Source: Elusimicrobiales bacterium (lineage in GTDB: Bacteria; Elusimicrobiota; Elusimicrobia; Elusimicrobiales; UBA9959). Taken from it: 64,000 bases of DNA. Of the stretch, positions 38,557-47,493 are shown one piece after another; position 1 is the first letter of the stretch; the number at the start of each line of letters is the position of its first letter. Location: positions 1 through 64,000 of the forward strand of contig JAVHLJ010000011.1 of the NCBI GenBank assembly GCA_031082205.1. The letters run 5' to 3'. The notes below the pieces were generated by a model. It searched no databases. It had not been told where the DNA came from and saw only the letters and a list, made by a program, of their open reading frames with translations. Both the position numbers and the translations under genes were made by a program.

Positions 38557-41500
38557 TCAATAACAGTCGCCGAGGCCTCCGGACCCGACCCGGGCCCAGT
38601 CCCCCGCTCCGGTCCCCGTCGAGACGCAGAGGTCATAGACGGTGCTGTTGAGCACCACCAGGCCCGCGGCCTCAGGAGAATAGGCGGCCAGCTCGGCCCC
38701 GGTCATCGAACGAGGCTGCCAGAAGCCCTGGGCCGTGAACGTGGACTTTGTAGTAGGGGCGCCGAAGTCGGCCGCGGCGTCAACGGAAAGGGCGCCGCTC
38801 ATCGTATCGCCGCCTTTGGAGACCTTGCCGGCGATATCAGAGACTATGACCGCGGTGGAGGTGATGACCCCGCCGAGGCTGGCGCCGCTTCCGTAATACG
38901 CCGAGGCCGTCACATTGCCGAGCGTGGTTATGCCGGCCCCGGCGCCGTCATTGTAGAAGGCGCCGCTAGAAAGATGCAGCCGAGCCGAAGGCGAGCGGGT
39001 GCCTATGCCCACGCGGGCCGTGGCGGTGGAGGCGTAAAGTATCGGAGTTACCGCCGCCGTGCTTATCAGGGTATTTGCGCCGATGTGCAGCCTTTCCGTA
39101 GGGGAGGCGTATATCCCGAACAGGCCGTTCTGGTCTATGCGGTACACTTCTGTGCCGCCGGGGAAACCGAACCCCCCGGGGCTGGCATTGTACACGAACT
39201 CGCCGGTGGACAATGTGCCGAAGGCGGCTTTAGGGTTGCCACTGGCCTGCGAGAAGTTTATGTAAGACGGACCGCCGAAAGGGGAGATCCTCAGGTACGC
39301 GCCGCCGGTATCGCTATCGTCCTCGTTCGTAGTGCCGATGGCTATGGCGCCCCGGACCTGGAGCCGCTCGGCCGGATTTTCCACCCCTATCCCGACCCGG
39401 CCCTGCGTCGTCACCACCATGTCGTAATCGAGATTGGCCAGATTGGCGGACCCCACGATAAGGGAGTACATCTCGTCGCCCTTCTCCACCACGTGCAGCC
39501 TGGCCAGCGGCGTCCCCACGCCTATCCCGGCGTTGCCGTTCACGTAGAGCTCGGTGCTGGATATGACGCCGTAAATGGTGCCGTGCATGCCGCCCAGGAC
39601 GGTAAGGCTTGAAGCCACCACCATGTCCCCGTTCACCACTAGGCGGTGGGTATCGGGCGAAACGGTGCCGATCCCCACCCTTCCGGTCGTGGAACTGATA
39701 TAGAGCATCGGGTTGGCGGCCGAAGTGCTGACAAGTATGTTCGTGGCGATATGCAGCGAGGCCTGCGGGCCGTAAGGCGAAGCGTGGCGCGAGTTCCCGA
39801 TCCCGAAATTTCCGTTCTCCTTGATGCGGAATATCTCCGTGCCGTTCTGCATATTGGTAGCGGCGGCCCTGTAGACGAGGTCCCGGCCTCCGCTGGGAGC
39901 CCCCAATATGCCTATGCCGGGGTAGGAAGTGTCGTCCCAGGCTATATAGCCCGCGCCGCCGCCGCGCGTCTTGAGCGTGAAGATGGCACTGGCGTAGGTA
40001 TCCGAAGAGGTGACGGCCATGGCGGGGGTCACCTCCAGGGGATAGGAAGGTATGGCCGCGAGGCCGACGCCTACCCTTCCGGCGGTGGTCACCGCCAGGA
40101 CATAGGTGGAGGGATTGGTCGCCGTGGCGACGGTCAGCGCGTAGACATTGGCGTTGCCGTAACCGAATACGGAGACGCTGGAGCCATCCACCCGCAGGTT
40201 GCCGGTCATGGTGTCGCCGGCCTTAAGGAGCTTGGTGCTGTCCGTCCCCAGAACATTGGACAGCCCCGCGCCGCTGCCGCGGAACAGCGGAGCGTCCACG
40301 ACGCCCATATTGACCCTTATGCCGGAGGAGGTTTCAACGCTGTACTGGCTGACGCCGAAAGCGGTGAAAACGCCGGAAGAGGCTTGTATCCTGAAAGCTT
40401 CCACGCTCCCGGTGACCGACACCGAAGACCCGAAAAAGCCGCCCTGGGCGGTCACGCTCGAGGTGAGCAGCATCCCGCCGTCGATATACGCCTTGTGCTC
40501 GGCGGTGGAAGCCCCCACGGAGAACCACGCGCCCGGGGTCACGGCAAGCCCGGCGGAGCCGGTGACCGTGAGCGACGAGCCGGCCAGCGTCAGCTGGCCC
40601 GTCATGGTGTCCCCGGCCTTCAGGACCTTGCTGGGGTCCGTCGCGGTGATATCCGTAAGGCCGGTGCCGTCGCCGATGAAGCGGGCCGCCTTCATGACCC
40701 CCGTGGAGGACATGGAGGCTATTATCACGCCGGCGCTGTCGCGCCAGATCTGCGCCTGCACGTCGGGTGAAGCGCCCGGCGCGGCCACTTCGAGACGGGC
40801 GGAAGGGGAGGACACTCCGACTCCGACGAAACCGGCCGTTGTCACGGAGAGATGATAGACCCGGCGGGCCGCGTCGGTGGTGACCGCCAGGGAGTAATGC
40901 AGCGAATTGTTCGTGTTCACTATCGTCATGCTCGAAGAGCCGGAAAGAGTGAGCGGGCCCGTCATGGAGTCCCCGGCCTTGAGCACCCGCAGCAGGTCCG
41001 CGGCCGTGGCGCCGGTAAGGTTAGAGCCGTCGCCGTGGAAATAGTTGGCGTAGACGCGGCCTTCACCGGTCATCCGGATAAGATCGGACGACCCCGTCGA
41101 TATCAGGACTATGTTCCCGGCGGCGCCGATGCCGCTGCTTATGTGCAGCCGGGCCCTGGGCGCGGGCTCGCCTATCCCCACTTCCTGGATCGTCACTTCC
41201 GTGTACATGTCGCTGCCGCTCAGCTCCCATTTCGTCTCGGCGGCGGCCGTGACCTGCACGGTGCCGTCGGGGAACTTGAAGCCGCAGGAATAGGGAAAAA
41301 TATCGCAGCCGGCCGGGCCCTGGCTCTCCACCAGGCCGGAAACGCTCAGCTGCTGGCCGGGGGAGATGCTCCCCACCGATATGCCGCCCTGTACGAAGAG
41401 GTTGGTCGAAATGGTTATGGCCCCGTTGGTGGTCTGGGGGAGAGGGCCTATGACGTCCGCGGCGAAAACGCTGGTGGCGGCGCTGGCCGTGGAGGCGTAA

Positions 41501-41919
41501 AGGGAATTGAAGGCGAAAGGGGCCGCCTGGAGCCGGACGCGGGGGGAGAGGGGATCGAAGGACCCGCTGCAACTGGCGGTGGGGGCTATTTCGACCTGCA
41601 GCCAGAGATTGCTGTTGCTGATGAATATATCCGGGGGAATCCCTCCGGGGGTATTGGAGCCGACCTCCACCTCGTAGCGGCCGTTGCTCATGGGGACATT
41701 GCATACCGTCTCAGTGAAAAGCGCGCCCCCCCCGGCCGACGCGTTGTAGACCAGGAAACGGACGTGTTTGGAGCCGTCCACCGGACGGTTGGTCTCCTTG
41801 TTGAGGAGGAACCCCTGGTAATTGAAGCTCCTGGTTATGGCGGCGCCCGCGTCGGCGGCGAGCGCGGCGGCGGCAAAGGCGGCCAGGGCGGCCTTTAGTA
41901 TCGGTTCGTGGATCCTCAT
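38557..41919 (-). CDS. Large exported KAGDTMTG-repeat protein
   Basis: 1120 residues. An N-terminal signal (ALAAFAAAALAADAGAA) is followed by a domain with ITRSFNYQGFLLNKETN and QAAPFAFNSLYAS, common at the start of exported bacterial repeat proteins. The rest repeats phage-tail-fibre-like modules: GDGSNLTG or GDGTGLTD, then VLKAGDTMTGxLTL (four clear copies near residues 315, 435, 565 and 1035), and many RVGIGTxSPxARL-type units. It is rich in Ser, Thr, Gly and Ala. It is probably a surface beta-structured fibre or adhesin; function unknown. It is encoded 27 bp after the fibronectin-III gene. Confidence 0.7.
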   Translation of the reverse strand: MRIHEPILKAALAAFAAAALAADAGAAITRSFNYQGFLLNKETNRPVDGSKHVRFLVYNASAGGGALFTETVCNVPMSNGRYEVEVGSNTPGGIPPDIFISNSNLWLQVEIAPTASCSGSFDPLSPRVRLQAAPFAFNSLYASTASAATSVFAADVIGPLPQTTNGAITISTNLFVQGGISVGSISPGQQLSVSGLVESQGPAGCDIFPYSCGFKFPDGTVQVTAAAETKWELSGSDMYTEVTIQEVGIGEPAPRARLHISSGIGAAGNIVLISTGSSDLIRMTGEGRVYANYFHGDGSNLTGATAADLLRVLKAGDSMTGPLTLSGSSSMTIVNTNNSLHYSLAVTTDAARRVYHLSVTTAGFVGVGVSSPSARLEVAAPGASPDVQAQIWRDSAGVIIASMSSTGVMKAARFIGDGTGLTDITATDPSKVLKAGDTMTGQLTLAGSSLTVTGSAGLAVTPGAWFSVGASTAEHKAYIDGGMLLTSSVTAQGGFFGSSVSVTGSVEAFRIQASSGVFTAFGVSQYSVETSSGIRVNMGVVDAPLFRGSGAGLSNVLGTDSTKLLKAGDTMTGNLRVDGSSVSVFGYGNANVYALTVATATNPSTYVLAVTTAGRVGVGLAAIPSYPLEVTPAMAVTSSDTYASAIFTLKTRGGGAGYIAWDDTSYPGIGILGAPSGGRDLVYRAAATNMQNGTEIFRIKENGNFGIGNSRHASPYGPQASLHIATNILVSTSAANPMLYISSTTGRVGIGTVSPDTHRLVVNGDMVVASSLTVLGGMHGTIYGVISSTELYVNGNAGIGVGTPLARLHVVEKGDEMYSLIVGSANLANLDYDMVVTTQGRVGIGVENPAERLQVRGAIAIGTTNEDDSDTGGAYLRISPFGGPSYINFSQASGNPKAAFGTLSTGEFVYNASPGGFGFPGGTEVYRIDQNGLFGIYASPTERLHIGANTLISTAAVTPILYASTATARVGIGTRSPSARLHLSSGAFYNDGAGAGITTLGNVTASAYYGSGASLGGVITSTAVIVSDIAGKVSKGGDTMSGALSVDAAADFGAPTTKSTFTAQGFWQPRSMTGAELAAYSPEAAGLVVLNSTVYDLCVSTGTGAGDWARVGSGGLGDCY
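38800..40995 (-). repeat. KAGD(T/S)MTG coding repeats
   Basis: Four degenerate coding repeats, centred near 40980, 40620, 40225 and 38815, encode VLKAGDSMTGPL, VLKAGDTMTGQL, LLKAGDTMTGNL and VSKGGDTMSGAL. The first three are about 360-400 bp apart and each is preceded by a GDGSNLTG-like or GSGAGLSN-like unit. This is intragenic repetition within the exported protein gene, not a mobile element. Confidence 0.75.
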
Positions 41920-41946
41920 AAGTTCAGCCTCCGGAAACAGTGAACG

Positions 41947-43572
41947 CTAGCGTATCACGACGGCAGTGCCGTTGTAGACTTCTCCGCCGGACTCGATCTG
42001 GTATACGTAGACGCCGCCCGGCACGTCGCGGCCTTCGGCGCGCGGGTCCCAGACGAGCGAATTCTCCACCGGCCCCGGGACCATCGACGCCACCCGTGCG
42101 CCCTTGAGGTCGTAGATGGTTCCCCTGGCGGAAGCGCCTGACGGATTGTCGAAAACGAACACCATCGTATCATTTTTGCCGTCGCCGTTCGGAGTTATCA
42201 GGCGGTTGGAAAGACCGGCGGCGTCGGCCGAGAAACCGCCGCTCCTTTCCGTGGACCGCAGCTGGTAGCGCCCCAGCAGAGTGGTCTCCAGCGTGACCCT
42301 TGAATTGGGCTGGTCCACCTTGCCGTAGAGCTGCAGCCAGCGGCGGCCGTTGTGGAAGAAAACGCTGAGCCTCTTGTAATCCGGCACGGCCGAGGGGACG
42401 TAGGAGTCGCCGCTCTTGGAGTAATAGAGCCGCAGGGAACCGGGGGAGGCGAGCTTGAAGGAGTCGTCGCGGGTAAGCCCGCCGCGGTAGGCCGCGAAAT
42501 CCACGCTTTTGATGACGCGGCCCCCGACCTCGTCCGTATTGGAAGCGACCTCGATGGTGTAAAAATCCAGCTGGTCCGCGGCCGGGCCGGCGAAAGGCGC
42601 CATGGCGGCCTGGGGGATCTCCATGATGCTGGACCCGTCCGGCGCCACGAAATACCCGCCGTTGGCGAGACCGCCGCGGACATAGGAAGGCCTGGAAAGC
42701 CCCGCCTGGTTGACGGCGCTCACCCGGTAAAAGTATTCGGCGCCGGGCGCGACCGGGTCAACGAAACTGAAAGTATAGGACGAGACCTCGGCGATGAAGG
42801 TCCAGTTCTCCGTGGCCGGCGTGGTGGCGCGGAAGACGTGGTAGGCCTTTACCTCGTAAGGCGAGGTGGGGCTCAGCCTGTTGTCGAACTCTATGCGCGT
42901 GGAGTAGCCCGCGGGCGGTATCCAGGAGAGGGAATAAGAACTGGCGCCGGCCGCGCTCTGGAAGTTCATCGGCGGCAGCGGGGTGAGGGCGAAAGAGACG
43001 GCCCTGTTGGAGAGCTCCGCGGCCACTCTTTCGGAATTGTAGGCGCGCAGCGCGAAATAGTAGGTCGCGCCGGGGTTGAAGCCTTCAAGTATGAAGGTCT
43101 CGGTGGCGCCGGCGGCCAGGGGCGACCAGGACTGCGAAGCCGGCACCGTCACGGCGTTCCTGAAATCCGCTTCGGTAGATATGGGGGCGGAGAGGGAATA
43201 CCTTAGCACATACTCCCGGTTGGAGCCCCCGATGGTATGCCAGGCCTCTTCCGGCGCCGTCCAGGTCATGCGTATGGAATCGCTGGAAACGATGACGGTG
43301 GCGAGGTCGTTCACGGCCGAAGGCTGCGGGAAATAGGCGAAGGCCCCGGAACGCGAGGAATACCCGTAGTGATCGGGGGGATTGCCAGGTGAGACAGAAC
43401 TGGAGACCGAGAGCTCCTGCAGGGCCGAGAATGAGATGTAGCCGGAGGAATACCCCAGGGCGCCGCCCCAGCCCGTACCGCCGTCGCTGTCCACGAAGGA
43501 CGCGGACTCGTAGCGGCCGGCCCAGGAAGGGCCGGCGCAAAGGAGGAGGGAAATTAAAACGATGGCGCGCAT
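41947..43572 (-). CDS. Exported fibronectin-III protein with gliding-type C-terminal module
   Basis: 541 residues from ATG 43572, which opens a signal peptide (MRAIVLISLLLCAGPSWAG); the longer track start is rejected because it runs through the -10 box. Two fibronectin-III-like domains are visible: SIRMTWTAPEEAW ... GATYYFALRAYNSE (about 100-205) and YSLSWIPP ... GAEYFYRVSAVNQAG (about 215-310). A middle domain of unclear type follows. The last 85 residues form a gliding/type IX-like C-terminal module: NRLITPNGDGKNDTMVFVF, GTIYDLKGARVASM, GVYVYQIESGG. It is probably a cell-surface protein. Confidence 0.75.
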   Translation of the reverse strand: MRAIVLISLLLCAGPSWAGRYESASFVDSDGGTGWGGALGYSSGYISFSALQELSVSSSVSPGNPPDHYGYSSRSGAFAYFPQPSAVNDLATVIVSSDSIRMTWTAPEEAWHTIGGSNREYVLRYSLSAPISTEADFRNAVTVPASQSWSPLAAGATETFILEGFNPGATYYFALRAYNSERVAAELSNRAVSFALTPLPPMNFQSAAGASSYSLSWIPPAGYSTRIEFDNRLSPTSPYEVKAYHVFRATTPATENWTFIAEVSSYTFSFVDPVAPGAEYFYRVSAVNQAGLSRPSYVRGGLANGGYFVAPDGSSIMEIPQAAMAPFAGPAADQLDFYTIEVASNTDEVGGRVIKSVDFAAYRGGLTRDDSFKLASPGSLRLYYSKSGDSYVPSAVPDYKRLSVFFHNGRRWLQLYGKVDQPNSRVTLETTLLGRYQLRSTERSGGFSADAAGLSNRLITPNGDGKNDTMVFVFDNPSGASARGTIYDLKGARVASMVPGPVENSLVWDPRAEGRDVPGGVYVYQIESGGEVYNGTAVVIR

Positions 43573-43584
43573 AATACGGAATAA

Positions 43585-43590
43585 ATTATA
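43585..43590 (-). promoter_or_regulatory. -10 box of the fibronectin-III gene
   Basis: A consensus TATAAT on the minus strand ends 12 bases before the ATG at 43572, so the leader would be about six bases. No clear -35 is seen. The 164-bp divergent gap to 43737 contains nothing else I can name. Confidence 0.45.
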
Positions 43591-43736
43591 GCGCCGCCTT
43601 GCGACCGAAATATTGCGGGATTGTGACAGGAAAGTGAAAACTCCGTCTCGGGGAAAAACAACCTTCACATTTACGAAATAAAATAGTCGCACGCCTTTTG
43701 TACGATCTATCCGCTGACGCGACTGGAACACGGACC

Positions 43737-44129
43737 ATGAAGACAAGGGAACGGCTCATAAAAGGGAGCGGCGGAGCGGCCATATCGCTGGCCGCCGCCC
43801 TCCTGCTCGCCCCGGCCCTCATGGCCGCCGTCACCGTCGGGAGTTCGCGCGCCCTAAACCGGCTGGTGACCCCCAACGGCGATTCCCGGAACGACACCTT
43901 CATGTTCAAGTGCCACAATCCGTCCGAACTTCTGGTAAGGGGCGAGATATTCGACCTGAAGGGCCGCAAGGTGGCCGATATGGTCCGCGACATGTCGGCC
44001 CCGATAGACGATTTCTACTATATGGAATGGGACCCCAACCTGGGCCTCCGCGCGGCGGGGGGCGTCTACATTTACCAGATAACGGCCGGAGAAACGGTGC
44101 TCAAAGGGACCATAGTGGTCGTAAGATAA
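43737..44129 (+). CDS. Small exported protein consisting of a gliding-type C-terminal module
   Basis: 130 residues from ATG 43737. A signal peptide (about residues 1-35, ending ALMAA) precedes a single module: LNRLVTPNGDSRNDTFMFKC, GEIFDLKGRKVADM, GVYIYQITAGETVLKGTIVVVR. It is clearly homologous to the last 85 residues of the divergent fibronectin-III protein, so it is a stand-alone copy of that domain. Its gene precedes the PorV-like gene by 16 bp, suggesting the two work together at the outer membrane. Confidence 0.7.
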   Translation: MKTRERLIKGSGGAAISLAAALLLAPALMAAVTVGSSRALNRLVTPNGDSRNDTFMFKCHNPSELLVRGEIFDLKGRKVADMVRDMSAPIDDFYYMEWDPNLGLRAAGGVYIYQITAGETVLKGTIVVVR

Positions 44130-44145
44130 GCGGCCGGGGCGCGAT

Positions 44146-46092
44146 ATGAAAAAGGCGAAAATATTCCGGACGGGTGCGGCGGCGGCGCTGCTGGCGCTGC
44201 TTTGCTCCGCACGTGCCTTCTCCGCTTTCGAGGACCTGGGCTTCGGCGCCCGGGCGCCCGGCCTGGGCAACGCCTTCACCGCCGCGGCCGACGACGTCTC
44301 CGCCGCGCATTACAACCCGGCCGGGCTGGCCAGGCTCGAGCGGGTGAAGTTCCTGGCCTCTCATTCCATGCTGCACACGGGCCTGAGCGACGGTTCCAGC
44401 CTGGGAATGACGGGAATGGCCCTGGCCGTGCCGCTGCGCGGCGGCAAACTGGGCGTGATGGGCGGCCTCTGGAACCAGTTCAGCCTCAGCGGCGTTTACG
44501 GCGAGCGCACGATGCAGGTCTCCTACGGCTACGCCTTCGCGCCGAACACGATGCTGGAGAACCTTTCGGCCGGCGCCTCCTTCAAGCTCCTTTCGCGTTC
44601 CTTCGAGCGCCTGGAGGAGACCTACGATTCGATGAACGGGCTGCTGGCCACCGGCGACGTAGACCCGGTACTGATAGGAGCCAATACGGCCTCCGCCATG
44701 GACCTCGACCTCGGATTCATCTATTCCCTCGGCAAGAAGTATTCGGCCGGCCTGGCGCTCAAGAGCGTCATGCAGCCCAACGTCGCCTTCGGCGATGGCG
44801 CCGAGGACAAGCTGCCCATGCGCACTTCCCTGGGCGTCACTTACCGCGCCCTCTGGATGACGCTTTCCTCCGAGCTGCGCTTCGGCGAGGGGCCTACCGG
44901 CGAGGCGGACAGGGACCTGATCGTGGCGGCCGAGCGCGTCTTCCCCACCCTGGACAAGGGGGAGATCAGCGTGCGCGGCTCGCTGGGAGCCGGCACCAGG
45001 GATTTCCGCCAGGCCACCGCCGGCCTCTCCTACAAGATAAACAAGATCGGCTTCGACTACGCTTTCATACTTCCCCTGGGGACAATAAAGGAGACGGCGG
45101 GGACCCACCGCATGGCGATGAGCTACCACTTCGGCGGACCCACCGTGGAGGAACAGTACGAGAAGGACCTGCTGGAGCAGTACCAGCGCCTGGCCGAGGT
45201 CTCCGAGTACAAGAGCACCCGCGAACTGGCCAGCCTGGAGAACCCCCGCCTGGCCGGCGTGAAGCGGCTCATAATGGACGAAAAGTACCAGAACGCCGCC
45301 CGGACCCTGATGGAGGAGGCCAAAGACCTCCTGCCCGACGCCTCTCTGATAAACCTCAGCCGCCGCCTGAACCTGACCGGCCAGTTCTACCCGGCCATGC
45401 CCGGCGAGTTCGAAAAGGAGAAATGGGAGCGCCGCCTCTCCCAGGGCATCACGCACTTCCTCAAAGGACAGGACAGCCGCGCGATCCGCGAGATCTCCTA
45501 CGCGCACAGCCTCAACCGCGACGACGCCGCCCTCAGCCGCTTCCTGGAGGGGGTGGAGGATATGACCCACCTCAAGGCGGAGAGGGTGCCGGCCGACTTC
45601 AAAGGCGGACTGGCGCTGCACCGGATAAAGGAAGCCGAGATACTCTACGCCCAGAAGAACTACGACGACGCCCTGCGCAAGCTGGAGGACGCGCTGGAAT
45701 ACGAGCCCGACAACCGCGACGCCATGAAGAAGGCCGGCTCCTGCCACTACATGATGGGCAGCTACGCCCAGGCGGCCGGCTGGTGGGACAAGGCGCTGAA
45801 AATGGAGACCGAGCCCAGCGAGAAGGCCGCGCTTACGCGCATGGTCTCCACGGCCCGCGCCAGGAGCGGCGGCGCCACCTGGGTGCCGCCGGTGCCCGAG
45901 TCCGAGCGCGAGGAAAAGAAGCCGGCGACTGCGCCGCGGGAGATAGAGAAGCTCTACCAGACCGGAGCGGACTTCTACGCCAAGGGCGAGTACGGCAAGG
46001 CGGCCGACATCTTCCGCCGCATACTCGTGCTCGACCCGGAGAACGCGCAGGCCAAGAAGGCCCTTGAGAGGATCATAAGGTTCTCGAGATAA
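44146..46092 (+). CDS. PorV/PorQ-like outer-membrane protein with C-terminal TPR repeats
   Basis: 648 residues. The signal peptide (ALLALLCSARAFSA) is followed by FEDLGFGARAPGLGNAFTAAADDVSAAHYNPAGLA, the signature start of the PorV/PorQ (FadL-like) barrel family, and beta strands to about residue 330 (ending THRMAMSYHFGG). After that the protein is helical, with TPR units YDDALRKLEDALEYEPDN and YGKAADIFRRILVLDPEN. In type IX secretion PorV shuttles cargo with C-terminal signal domains. Two such modules are encoded next to it, so a similar role is inferred. The added TPR tail is unusual. Confidence 0.75.
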   Translation: MKKAKIFRTGAAAALLALLCSARAFSAFEDLGFGARAPGLGNAFTAAADDVSAAHYNPAGLARLERVKFLASHSMLHTGLSDGSSLGMTGMALAVPLRGGKLGVMGGLWNQFSLSGVYGERTMQVSYGYAFAPNTMLENLSAGASFKLLSRSFERLEETYDSMNGLLATGDVDPVLIGANTASAMDLDLGFIYSLGKKYSAGLALKSVMQPNVAFGDGAEDKLPMRTSLGVTYRALWMTLSSELRFGEGPTGEADRDLIVAAERVFPTLDKGEISVRGSLGAGTRDFRQATAGLSYKINKIGFDYAFILPLGTIKETAGTHRMAMSYHFGGPTVEEQYEKDLLEQYQRLAEVSEYKSTRELASLENPRLAGVKRLIMDEKYQNAARTLMEEAKDLLPDASLINLSRRLNLTGQFYPAMPGEFEKEKWERRLSQGITHFLKGQDSRAIREISYAHSLNRDDAALSRFLEGVEDMTHLKAERVPADFKGGLALHRIKEAEILYAQKNYDDALRKLEDALEYEPDNRDAMKKAGSCHYMMGSYAQAAGWWDKALKMETEPSEKAALTRMVSTARARSGGATWVPPVPESEREEKKPATAPREIEKLYQTGADFYAKGEYGKAADIFRRILVLDPENAQAKKALERIIRFSR

Positions 46093-46099
46093 GGACGAG

Positions 46100-47416
46100 A
46101 TGACGCTGAGGACAAAGCTGAACCTGGCGCTGCCGGCCGCTGCGCTGTCCGCGGCCCTGGCGGCCGGCTATTTCTTCTACCGCTTCGGACGGGAGGAGAT
46201 CTACCGGGTGCAGGAGGAGCGCATAGCGGCGGCCGTGGCCGGCGCCGAGCGGATGGCGGCGGAAGCCGCCCTGGCCGGCGACCAGCTGATGCTGGTGGAC
46301 TACCTGGCCGACCTGCGGCGATCCAGGCCCGACATAGCCGCCGCTTTCCTTTCCTGGAAAGACGGCGCCGAAAAGGAGATACGGGGGGGCAGGCCTCCCC
46401 CGGGAGCGCCGTCCGCCGGGCGCCCGCTGACGCGGCGCGCCTCCGCGCGGGGAGCCGCCGTAAGACTGGACTTCTCTTCGGAATACCTGGAGAAAGAAAG
46501 GGCGGGCCTGCTGATGGCGCTCTGGCGCAACACGGCCAAGGCCGCGGCGCTCTCCGCGGCGCTGGCTGGCGCGCTGGCTTTCCTGCTCTCGGCCGGCATA
46601 TCCCGCAGGCTGGGGCGTCTCTCGGCGCTGGCCGCCGATATCGGGGCGGGGCGCTTCGGCTCCCGGGCCTCGATAGGAGGCTCCGACGAGATAGCGGCAT
46701 TCGGCGCCGCTTTCGACGCGATGTCCGCGAAGCTGCTGGAGCTGGAGAACATGAAGAAGACCTTCGTCTCCTCGGTTACGCACGAACTCCGCTCTCCGCT
46801 GGGAGCGATAGAGAGCCGCCTGGCGCTGCTGGAGCGCCGGGCCGGCGCGGGCGAGGCGGAGAAGGGCGACTACCGCCGCATAAGGGAGAACGTCTCGCGT
46901 CTCTCGGCCTTCGTGACAGGACTGCTGGACCTGGCCCGAATAGAGCGGGGAGAGATGCCCTTCAGCCCCGGCCCGGAGGACGCCGCGGCGCTGGCGCGCG
47001 ACATAACCGATTTCTTCAGGCCGCGCGCGGCCGACCTGGGGCTGCGACTGGAATATTCCGGCGAAGCCCGGCTGCCGGCCCGCCTGGACAGGGAGCTGAC
47101 GGCCCATATGCTCACAAATTTCCTGGCCAACGCCCTTAAGTTCACGCCCAAAGGCGGATCGGTCGAAGTCCGGGCTTTCACCCGCGACGGCCATCTCGTC
47201 TTAGAGGTGGCCGACACCGGCGCGGGCGTACCCCCGGAAGCCGCGGGCAGGCTCTTCGAGGCTTTCTACAGGGCCCCGGGCGCCGCGGCGGGGGGAACTG
47301 GGCTGGGACTGTCCCTGTGCCGCCGCATAGCCGAAATGCACGGCGGCAAGGCCTTCTACCGTCCCGCTCAGGCGGGAGGAGCGGTCTTCGGAGCCGAGCT
47401 CCCCTTAAATAGTTAA
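46100..47416 (+). CDS. Sensor histidine kinase with HAMP domain
   Basis: 438 residues: N-terminal helix (about 8-28), a short periplasmic domain (about 30-140), second helix (about 150-172), HAMP (about 173-225), HisKA with the H box VTHELRSPLGAI (about 232), and HATPase with N box LTNFLANALKFTPKGG, VADTGAGVPPEA and GTGLGLSLCRRIAEMHGG. It is a complete kinase. No response regulator is encoded on the same strand; the nearest are the receiver genes at 51-52.5 kb. It follows the PorV-like gene by 7 bp. Confidence 0.88.
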   Translation: MTLRTKLNLALPAAALSAALAAGYFFYRFGREEIYRVQEERIAAAVAGAERMAAEAALAGDQLMLVDYLADLRRSRPDIAAAFLSWKDGAEKEIRGGRPPPGAPSAGRPLTRRASARGAAVRLDFSSEYLEKERAGLLMALWRNTAKAAALSAALAGALAFLLSAGISRRLGRLSALAADIGAGRFGSRASIGGSDEIAAFGAAFDAMSAKLLELENMKKTFVSSVTHELRSPLGAIESRLALLERRAGAGEAEKGDYRRIRENVSRLSAFVTGLLDLARIERGEMPFSPGPEDAAALARDITDFFRPRAADLGLRLEYSGEARLPARLDRELTAHMLTNFLANALKFTPKGGSVEVRAFTRDGHLVLEVADTGAGVPPEAAGRLFEAFYRAPGAAAGGTGLGLSLCRRIAEMHGGKAFYRPAQAGGAVFGAELPLNS

Positions 47417-47449
47417 CCGCCCCGAAACAACTTTGTAACCCGGGTTTCC

Positions 47450-47455
47450 TATTAT
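47450..47455 (+). promoter_or_regulatory. Possible -10 box upstream of the FliF-FliG fusion
   Basis: TATTAT lies 5 bases before an ATG at 47461 that opens a 10-codon ORF. No -35 is clear. It is a weak prediction, supported by similar spacing at other operon starts in the window. Confidence 0.35.
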
Positions 47456-47460
47456 TTAGA

Positions 47461-47493
47461 ATGAAAGGGAGGCCCGGACCTCCCCGCCTATGA
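47461..47493 (+). CDS. Possible 10-residue leader peptide
   Basis: ATG AAA GGG to TGA encodes MKGRPGPPRL. Its TGA overlaps the ATG of the FliF-FliG gene as ATGA, the arrangement used for translational coupling here. The same bases form a 6-bp inverted repeat GGGAGG / CCTCCC (47467-47484). Too short for the ORF track; it may be chance. Confidence 0.3.
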   Translation: MKGRPGPPRL

